In this document: in pieces, positions 1 to 5,519 of the stretch
How positions within the stretch are numbered: position 1 is the stretch's first letter
Layout: each line of letters starts with the position of its first letter
Source: Bacillota bacterium
GTDB taxonomy: Bacteria; Bacillota; Clostridia; Christensenellales; SZUA-584
Length of the DNA stretch: 25,758 bases
NCBI GenBank assembly: GCA_023415915.1
Contig: JAEZIZ010000069.1
Span: 1-25,758 of the forward strand
Direction of reading: 5' to 3'
Translations under genes and position numbers: made by a program
The notes under the pieces: generated by a model
The model's input: the letters and a program-made list of their open reading frames with translations, nothing else
Database searches by the model: none
Told to the model about the DNA's origin: nothing

Positions 1-456
1 ACAGACACTCCAACTTACTCAGCGACGGCAATACGGATATGTCACTGATATCGTTATAATCCAAATACAGATACTCCAGATTATTGAGCGACGACAATGC
101 GGATATGTCGCTGATATCGTTTCCGCCTAATTGCAGATACTCCAGATTATTAAGCGACGACAACGCGGATATGTCGCTGATGTTGACATTGTTGGCCAGC
201 AACAGCGTTTTCAGCTTCGTCAGCCCGGCAAGCGGCGAAATGTCGCTGATGTCATTCATGTATAATTTGAGATCTTCCAAATCGGTCAGCGAAGCAAGTG
301 CCGATATGTCGCTGACATAGACGTTGCTGCCCAAATCAAGCTTTTTCAGTTTCGTCAGCCCGGCAAGGGGCGAGATGTCGCTGACTCTGTTACCCCAAAC
401 GTTCAGCTCTTCCAGGTTGGTTGCATATTCCAGGCCGGACAGGTCAGTTATGTATT
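1..456 (-). repeat. Tandem 66-69 bp leucine-rich-repeat units inside the LRR gene
   Basis: Successive DNA units encode DISPLAGLTKLK-type and DISAL(A/S)SL-type repeats of 23 and 22 residues in alternation. Two adjacent units between about 40 and 180 are almost identical (both encode DISALSSLNNLEYL). The pattern suggests expansion by duplication of single and paired repeats. The array continues past the left edge. Confidence 0.85.
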
Positions 457-1150
457 TAAACGTTGCGGACAGGCTGGTGATGGACAGCATATCGGCGAGG
501 GTAATAGGCCCGCTGCTTCTTCCCAATTGTTCAAGTATCGCCTGCCGCAGGCCGGCATCTTTGAATTTATCCGTCACGTCGGGGTTGTCCGTAGTGGCCG
601 TAACCGCCTTTTCCACAGTTAACGGAGCGACGTCCTCTCCCTGCCATATATGCGCCCTGACGGTATATTCGTACTCGATGCCCGGCACCACGCCTGAGTC
701 GGTATACGAAGTGTCTGTGCTGTCAGCCAGCAGGGTAACTGTTGTCCCGCCGCCCGTGCGCGTCACCTCGTATTTGGTGTCCGGCATATAGTCCCACGAC
801 AAATCCACCCGGGTTGCCCCTGCCTGCGCCTTCGCGTCAAACGGCGTTTCAGACAGCGGTTTCTGCGAGTCACAGATAACCGGCACGCCGCTGTTGCCAA
901 GGTCATCGATTATTCTTTTCGTCCGAGTCCCTTCAGCAAGGTTGAGATAGTTTTCCCCGGTATAGGAGGTGCCTTCTTTTACATCTATACTATCCCGAAA
1001 ATTATAGCCGTTCATCCAGAGGCTACCACCCGCGCCCACTGAGAGGGTAATCTTATAACAGGTCTCGGCAAGAGCCGTCATGGGCGCAAAACCGATAGTT
1101 CCCACTATCAAAAGAAATGCCAAAATGAGAACCGTTACTATACGATGCAT
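1..1150 (-). CDS. Secreted leucine-rich-repeat (internalin-like) protein, 3' end outside window
   Basis: The frame is open from an ATG at 1150 to the left edge (383 codons, no stop seen), so only the N-terminal part is present. TGGAGAAAAT sits directly upstream as ribosome binding site. Residues 1-28 form a signal peptide (hydrophobic run LILAFLLIVGTIGF, ending MTALA before ETC), so the protein is exported. Residues about 100-186 look like a fibronectin type III-like domain (VDLSW, YEVTR, PGIEYEYTVRA). Residues 187-231 resemble the cap that precedes LRRs in internalin-type proteins. From about residue 232 there are at least six 22-23-residue repeats of the form DISxLxxLxxLexLxLxxN. This class usually mediates protein binding at the cell surface. 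The ligand and the anchor, if any, are not visible because the C-terminus is missing. Family call is firm, function is not. Confidence 0.88.
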   Translation of the reverse strand, partial: MHRIVTVLILAFLLIVGTIGFAPMTALAETCYKITLSVGAGGSLWMNGYNFRDSIDVKEGTSYTGENYLNLAEGTRTKRIIDDLGNSGVPVICDSQKPLSETPFDAKAQAGATRVDLSWDYMPDTKYEVTRTGGGTTVTLLADSTDTSYTDSGVVPGIEYEYTVRAHIWQGEDVAPLTVEKAVTATTDNPDVTDKFKDAGLRQAILEQLGRSSGPITLADMLSITSLSATFKYITDLSGLEYATNLEELNVWGNRVSDISPLAGLTKLKKLDLGSNVYVSDISALASLTDLEDLKLYMNDISDISPLAGLTKLKTLLLANNVNISDISALSSLNNLEYLQLGGNDISDISALSSLNNLEYLYLDYNDISDISVLPSLSKLECL

Positions 1151-1451
1151 ATTTTCTCCAATATCTAAAAAATACAAAATACTGCGGAAATTGCGCCAGC
1201 TGCAGCCTTCGCAGTGTCATACCAAAGGGAATATCATTGTATTTATATACCAAAAACTTAATCTATATTTTAACCTTTTTCGCCATAAAAGACAATAGAA
1301 AAATGCCTGCCGCTCGTCGCAGGATTGTAACCAATATCTTTTCTCAGACTTCAGTTAATATTCTTTAACGGCTTTTGTATCTCGGCCAAAAAAAGGAACA
1401 ATCACTTGAAACTGCACGTCTAATGATATATCCTGATATTGGGAGGCTCCC
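1151..1451. promoter_or_regulatory. Divergent intergenic region between LRR gene and lipoprotein gene
   Basis: About 300 bases without a gene. For the minus-strand LRR gene a candidate promoter is TTGTCT (1290-1295) with a 17-base spacer and TAAAAT (1267-1272), leaving a leader of roughly 110 bases. That leader contains a short CTGCG/CGCAG inverted repeat at about 1182-1217. For the plus-strand lipoprotein a candidate is TTGAAA (1406-1411), 17 bases, TATCCT (1429-1434), which would start transcription just before the ribosome binding site at 1441-1446. Both are matches by eye and the second -10 is weak. Confidence 0.45.
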
Positions 1452-2591
1452 ATAAGAAAGTATGCTGCATTATTAATTGTATTCCTTCTGCTCGCCGGAT
1501 GCGGCGCAAACAACCTTCCGAACAACACAGCGTTTGTTGATGCTGCAAAAGGCTTTGAGACGCCTGCGCCGGATACTGTTGGTTCGGACGGGCAAGTCTT
1601 TGAAGACAATATCACGGCTTATGAGAAGCTAACACCGGCAGTAAAGACGGTATTAGAGCATATCGCGAAAGAGCTTAACTCCCCCTACGGCGTTGTTGCA
1701 TATCAGCAGGCAGAGTTTGAAGAAGGAACGCTTGTATTGGCCGAAGGGCTGCGTGACGGTGAGAATCACCCGGAGCTGTACTTTGTGGACAAGGGAAATT
1801 CTGTTCGTAACTTTACGGCGGGAAGCAGCTGCTGGGATCTGAACTTTACAGAATTTATGGGCAAGCGTATATATTACGGGTGTGTTTACAGTGAAGCACC
1901 GATGAAAGAAGTAGTGTTTAAGTACAATGGGGCTATTGAAAGCACAGCGCCACATTCCCCGGGGGTAATTGCTGTTAAGGATGCTTCAGAGGAAACGGCA
2001 GATTTTATAAAAAATGTTCAGGGCTATTTGCTGATTACGGACAATAAGGGTATACCCGCTTCCTTCGGACTGAATAACGAAGACGGCAAAAGCACAGACT
2101 ATATCTCTGATATGCTTCAGGGCATGTCTATACCCCCTTACATGGATGTGGAAGACCCGAGTATACGTTATACCTCGCTTTATCAGTACAACCCGATGAC
2201 GGGGACGGAAGAGGTAAGCGCCGGCGAAAAGATCGGCCTGATATCGCTGCAACACGGTGAGAATGAACTGCCGCTTGATTTTGCGGGCTTTTTCAAGGAC
2301 GTTTCGCCTCAAGAGATCTTTAAGTCTTTAAGCGTTTATGCGTTGTGTTCAAACATATTATATGAAGGACAGCGCCTTCCGGCAGGCGGCACGGTAAGCC
2401 TCGCTTTTGAGAAGGGCCTTCTCGAAGATGCTGAGATACGGTGTTATTTCTCGCCTTTGACGAAAGACTCATGGGATGTTTACAAGAAAACCGGCAGCCT
2501 GGATTTTTCAATGCCGGTAAAAAAGCCGGACGAGCAAGGCAGTATTGAGCTTGGACAGCGCGGGATATTACATTATTGCGGTATGTATTGA
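1452..2591 (+). CDS. Uncharacterised lipoprotein with apparent ATA start codon
   Basis: The frame opens after a stop at 1434-1436 and runs to TGA at 2589-2591. It encodes a clear lipoprotein signal: positively charged RKY, hydrophobic AALLIVFLLLAGC with lipobox LAGC (Cys at residue 18), then polar GANNLPNN. No ATG, GTG or TTG precedes this signal in frame; the first TTG (1737) would remove it. GGGAGG at 1441-1446 lies five bases before ATA (1452), the ideal spacing for an initiation codon there. The product would be 379 residues, anchored on the outer face of the membrane. I recognise no domain in the mature part, which is acidic, with several aromatic-rich segments (IRYTSLYQYN). Either AUA initiates weakly, or an ATG was mutated or misread. 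Divergent from the LRR gene. Confidence 0.72.
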   Translation: MRKYAALLIVFLLLAGCGANNLPNNTAFVDAAKGFETPAPDTVGSDGQVFEDNITAYEKLTPAVKTVLEHIAKELNSPYGVVAYQQAEFEEGTLVLAEGLRDGENHPELYFVDKGNSVRNFTAGSSCWDLNFTEFMGKRIYYGCVYSEAPMKEVVFKYNGAIESTAPHSPGVIAVKDASEETADFIKNVQGYLLITDNKGIPASFGLNNEDGKSTDYISDMLQGMSIPPYMDVEDPSIRYTSLYQYNPMTGTEEVSAGEKIGLISLQHGENELPLDFAGFFKDVSPQEIFKSLSVYALCSNILYEGQRLPAGGTVSLAFEKGLLEDAEIRCYFSPLTKDSWDVYKKTGSLDFSMPVKKPDEQGSIELGQRGILHYCGMY

Positions 2592-2697
2592 TGCCTCAAA
2601 CGTAAATACCGGCACGTTGGTTTGTACTGGCATAATAGGCTTAAGCTGAACCAAAGCGCCGCCCGTTTCCCTGCCCCTCCCTCTTTTGCGCCAAAAT

Positions 2698-2728
2698 AAA
2701 AGCCCCTTTGTAACTTAAAGGGACTTTT
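2698..2728. terminator. Bidirectional intrinsic terminator
   Basis: An inverted repeat AAAGCCCCTTT / AAAGGGACTTT (one C-A mismatch) encloses a seven-base loop, with A-rich sequence on the left and T-rich on the right, so it can stop transcription from both sides. It lies between the convergent lipoprotein gene (ends 2591) and membrane protein gene (ends 2752). Confidence 0.75.
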
Positions 2729-2751
2729 ATCGTTTATGAGCCAATAAGAAC

Positions 2752-3390
2752 TTATATTATCCCGAGCGGTATCAGCACCGCCAAAAGCAGCGCGTTTACC
2801 GCCGCCAGTCCGCCCACAAATATCTTCTGCGTACGTGGCTTTGCGTCGGGCACCAGAAACGCCGCCAGGAAAAACGGTATATAAGTGGTTATGAAAACCG
2901 GTATTGCGCCCCACCAGGGATATACCCATATAAATGCAGGCGTTGTCGCCAGAAAGATTTCCACGGCGCTGAAAAACGCGGCGTTGATAACCGCGAAAAA
3001 AATGCGGTTGTTTATGCCCAGTATCTTCTTTTTCGGATCATCCAAAAGCAGCTTGCTCGTTATCACGCCCGCTACGGCGAACATCATGGATAGCTCCCAG
3101 CTTACCCCTATAAGCAGTATGAAACTGGTGCTTTCCGGGGAGACCGTCCATAGCGCATAGCCGGTGGCCGCACATATAACTGCGTTCATTATCTCGTAAA
3201 ACCAGTGCACCATATAGAGCGCAAGCCCCGCGACTATTGCCCTGTAGTTCTTGCGCGACAGCTCAGTTGCGTACACGTAAAATACAAAAGCCAGCAGCGC
3301 AATGAAAGTCCAGTTGAAGTTTCCGACGCTTCGCACCGCTTCTCTCGCCCGTTCGGCCGCGCCCGCGTTACCCCATGCCCCAAACCACAT
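2752..3390 (-). CDS. Hypothetical integral membrane protein, about six helices
   Basis: 212 residues starting at ATG 3390, chosen because GGAG lies six bases upstream; a GTG at 3402 overlaps that ribosome binding site and is less likely. Hydrophobic segments at roughly residues 26-43, 51-69, 88-110, 128-147, 155-175 and 188-208 predict six transmembrane helices with short loops. Aromatic and small residues are plentiful (WVYPWWGAIPVF); no enzyme motif is evident. I do not recognise the family. It stands alone: convergent with the lipoprotein gene on the left (shared terminator) and divergent from the metallophosphoesterase on the right. Function unknown. Confidence 0.75.
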   Translation of the reverse strand: MWFGAWGNAGAAERAREAVRSVGNFNWTFIALLAFVFYVYATELSRKNYRAIVAGLALYMVHWFYEIMNAVICAATGYALWTVSPESTSFILLIGVSWELSMMFAVAGVITSKLLLDDPKKKILGINNRIFFAVINAAFFSAVEIFLATTPAFIWVYPWWGAIPVFITTYIPFFLAAFLVPDAKPRTQKIFVGGLAAVNALLLAVLIPLGII

Positions 3391-3593
3391 AAATATCTCC
3401 ACCTTTCGTTTTGTTTTAATGAAAGGGTCATTATCGCTGGTCTTTATGTCTTTAGCAGTCTGGTCCTATATGATGCCTGTTCAGTGTGATCAAAAACGAG
3501 TGGATTTACTATAATCCGATTATATAACCGCGCGAGATCCATGGCAAGTTCTATCACAGCCTCCGCGCCAGCGCGCAGTTTATTTTCAGCTGT

Positions 3594-3622
3594 TTCACAA
3601 ATAGACGTTTTTGTAATATAAT
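3594..3622 (+). promoter_or_regulatory. Promoter of the metallophosphoesterase gene
   Basis: TTCACA (3594-3599), a spacer of exactly 17 bases and a perfect TATAAT (3617-3622) form a near-consensus housekeeping promoter on the plus strand. The expected transcription start, about seven bases downstream, falls at 3629, immediately before the ATG at 3630. Confidence 0.6.
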
Positions 3623-3629
3623 ATTGGGA

Positions 3630-4511
3630 ATGGTTAAGAACGACAGCATTTTCATCGACAACAAAATAAAGCACAATGCCCGAAGCCGCAACGTTTTGCA
3701 CGGACGCGCTTACCCTGTTATCGGCAACAACTCCCTTAACGTCACGAATATCGAATATGCAGGCGCGAAGGTGCCGCAGCAGCTTTACGGCTTTAAGATA
3801 GCGCACATATCCGACCTGCACAACCACGGCTTTGGCGAAAGGCAATCAAGGCTTATCGGCCAAATAAAAAAAGAGCGACCCGACATAATAACCGTCACGG
3901 GAGACTTGATAGACCGGCGGCGTACAGATATAAAAACAGCCATGGATTTCATACGCGGAGCCATAAGCATTGCTCCCGTATATTACGTAACGGGCAATCA
4001 CGAGATAAAATCGGGCAGATGTAAAGAGCTTTTTACTCTGCTGAATGAAGCAGGCGTAAACTTGCTTGACACCAGGTCTGTGACAATAAACCTAGGCGGC
4101 GGCTGCATAACGCTTTTCGGCTTGCCCGACATATCGTATTACGGCTATGAATCGGCGGCGGAAAAGGAAAAGGCAAAACTGCGTTTGCAGAGTGCGCTAA
4201 AGGGTCTGACTGCCGGGCATGAATCTTCTCTCAACATACTGCTGACGCACCGTCCGGAGCTTATACGCCTGTTTTCCGGCTGCGGCATAGATATCGTTTT
4301 GTCCGGCCACGCGCACGGAGGACAGATGCGGCTGCCGCTTTTAGGAGGGCTGTACGCACCCGGGCAGGGCGTACTTCCAAAGTATACGAGCGGAATGTAT
4401 CATAAACACGGCATGGCGCTGGTTGTAAGTAGAGGCCTAGGCAACAGCCTCTTTCCTTTAAGGATATTCGACCCTCCCGAGGTAGTAATGCTCACTCTTA
4501 AAGACAAGTAA
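3630..4511 (+). CDS. Metallophosphoesterase, YkuE/YaeI-like calcineurin family
   Basis: A two-metal phosphoesterase: motifs in order are SDLHNH (about residue 62), GDLID (about 91), GNHE (about 122), a histidine in LLTHRPE, and SGHAHGGQ (about 225), together supplying the Asp, His and Asn metal ligands of the family. Relatives act on phospholipid headgroups or remain undefined, so the substrate is unknown. Family members usually begin with a membrane helix followed by a conserved NNSLxVT segment. Here NNSLNVTNIEY is present but the preceding residues are polar, so the helix is missing. ATG 3630 has no good ribosome binding site; TTG 3624 is the alternative, but it would lie upstream of the predicted transcript start. 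It converges on the amidase gene 20 bases away with no terminator seen between. Confidence 0.88.
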   Translation: MVKNDSIFIDNKIKHNARSRNVLHGRAYPVIGNNSLNVTNIEYAGAKVPQQLYGFKIAHISDLHNHGFGERQSRLIGQIKKERPDIITVTGDLIDRRRTDIKTAMDFIRGAISIAPVYYVTGNHEIKSGRCKELFTLLNEAGVNLLDTRSVTINLGGGCITLFGLPDISYYGYESAAEKEKAKLRLQSALKGLTAGHESSLNILLTHRPELIRLFSGCGIDIVLSGHAHGGQMRLPLLGGLYAPGQGVLPKYTSGMYHKHGMALVVSRGLGNSLFPLRIFDPPEVVMLTLKDK

Positions 4512-4531
4512 TAATACGTGATTATAATGAG

Positions 4532-5341
4532 CTATTGATTGGCGAAATAGTCTTCTACACCGTTGCATATCGCTTTAGCGACTTTTTTCTGATAATCCTC
4601 GGTAAGCAGCTTTTTCTCTTCATCCGGGTTGCTTATAAACCCGCACTCCACCAGCACGCTCGGCTGGTTTCCCGCTCTTAGAACATGCAGGTTTTCGGAG
4701 CGCGCTGTTCCCTTGGATTCCGGCTCAAGCTCGTCGTTTAAGCGCTGCTGTATGTATTCCGCAAGCGCTTTTCCTTTAACGGAGCCCGTCATGAACAACA
4801 CGAGCGGGCCGGACACGCTCTCGTCCTTAAAGGAATTCATATGCACGCTGACGACTATATCCGAACCGCTGTCGCGTATTATTACGCGCCGTTTTTCCAT
4901 GTCCGCGTCTTTTGTATCCGCAATCGCGTTCTCGTCGCTGCGCGTCATTATAACTTTAGCGCCTCTGTCTTCCAGCTCGGCCTTTAAGAACTTGGAAACG
5001 GCGAGGTTGATATCGTCCTCCTCGGCGCCGCTTGAGCCTATCGTACCCGGGTCAAATCCCCCGTGCCCGGCGTCTACAACTACGCTTTTGCCGGCAAGCC
5101 CTTTTTTTGCTTCGCCGCTCGCCTGCGCGCTTACCTTAGCCGTCCGCTGAGGGTTGTCAAGAGCCGCTATGGCTCCCATACCGCCGTTTTCGCCTAAATA
5201 ATGCGCCGCGATAATTACGCCCGCTGTTATAAAACACAGCACCGACATCGTTGTGGCAAACTTTTTCGCGTTAAACCGGTAACGTTTTTTCTGACCGTTC
5301 CGCTCGTTTTTTAAGTTCTCCTGCGGTTTTTGCTTGCTCAT
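4532..5341 (-). CDS. N-acetylmuramoyl-L-alanine amidase (Amidase_3, CwlD-like)
   Basis: Cleaves the bond between muramic acid and the stem peptide of peptidoglycan. 269 residues: a basic cytoplasmic N-terminus, a membrane helix at about 28-47, a linker, then the Amidase_3 domain from about residue 84. Zinc ligands and catalytic residues are visible: His93 in VVVDAGHGGFDPG, a Glu at 107 or 108 (GAEEDD), His167 in VSVHMNS, and Glu232 in LVECGFISN. Size and single-helix anchor match CwlD, which acts on spore cortex, but vegetative amidases share the same fold, so that role is inferred. ATG 5341 has AGGAG three bases upstream, a short spacing. It has its own promoter, whose -35 lies in a hairpin repeat. 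Confidence 0.92.
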   Translation of the reverse strand: MSKQKPQENLKNERNGQKKRYRFNAKKFATTMSVLCFITAGVIIAAHYLGENGGMGAIAALDNPQRTAKVSAQASGEAKKGLAGKSVVVDAGHGGFDPGTIGSSGAEEDDINLAVSKFLKAELEDRGAKVIMTRSDENAIADTKDADMEKRRVIIRDSGSDIVVSVHMNSFKDESVSGPLVLFMTGSVKGKALAEYIQQRLNDELEPESKGTARSENLHVLRAGNQPSVLVECGFISNPDEEKKLLTEDYQKKVAKAICNGVEDYFANQ

Positions 5342-5378
5342 ACACTCCTACATTCTCACCACTACCCGTTTTTGCCCA

Positions 5379-5407
5379 ATTATAGCCCCTATTGCGCACC
5401 CCAACAA
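5379..5407 (-). promoter_or_regulatory. Promoter of the amidase gene, overlapping a hairpin repeat
   Basis: On the minus strand TTGTTG (5402-5407), 17 bases, then a perfect TATAAT (5379-5384). The -35 matches consensus only at TTG and is formed by the stem of hairpin repeat copy A (5400-5425). The predicted transcript start is near 5372, giving a leader of about 30 bases. Confidence 0.5.
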
Positions 5408-5490
5408 GCCTTACGTCTTGTTGGGAACCCCGTATTTACACCCCATAAAGCAGCGGCTTTATGGGGACCCCATATTTACACCCCGTATTA
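5399..5490. repeat. Hairpin repeat, copies A and B in tandem
   Basis: Copy A: CCCAACAAG (5400-5408), loop CCTTACGT, CTTGTTGGG (5417-5425). Copy B: CCCCATAAAG (5441-5450), loop CAGCGG, CTTTATGGGG (5457-5466). Each is followed by ACCCC(G/A)TATTTACA, and a third CACCCCGTATTA start follows B at about 5480. Stem bases differ between copies but remain paired. Relatives occur near 8691 and 12968. The tandem lies downstream of the cotH-domain gene and upstream of the amidase gene, both minus strand. No T-tract follows on either strand, so these are not typical terminators. Confidence 0.8.
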
Positions 5491-5513
5491 AAGAGGCGCG
5501 CTATACATGCCTC
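5491..5513 (-). terminator. Weak terminator candidate after the CotH-domain gene
   Basis: On the minus strand GAGGC and GCCTC enclose an 11-base loop and are followed by TTTAAT, only seven bases after the stop codon of the CotH-domain gene. The stem is only five pairs, so this is a weak call. Confidence 0.3.
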
Positions 5514-5519
5514 CGAAAA

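Noticed and set aside
84..791. Two plus-strand open frames opposite the LRR gene
   Set aside because: They are the antisense of the LRR repeats; the repeated MSL pattern only mirrors the repeat DNA, and they lack ribosome binding sites.
1737..2591. TTG start at 1737 for the lipoprotein gene
   Set aside because: It would discard a full lipoprotein signal encoded in the same frame upstream with a good ribosome binding site.
5399..5490. CRISPR array or ordinary terminators for repeats A and B
   Set aside because: The units are palindromic with no spacers of constant length and unique sequence, and there is no T-tract after the stems on either strand.
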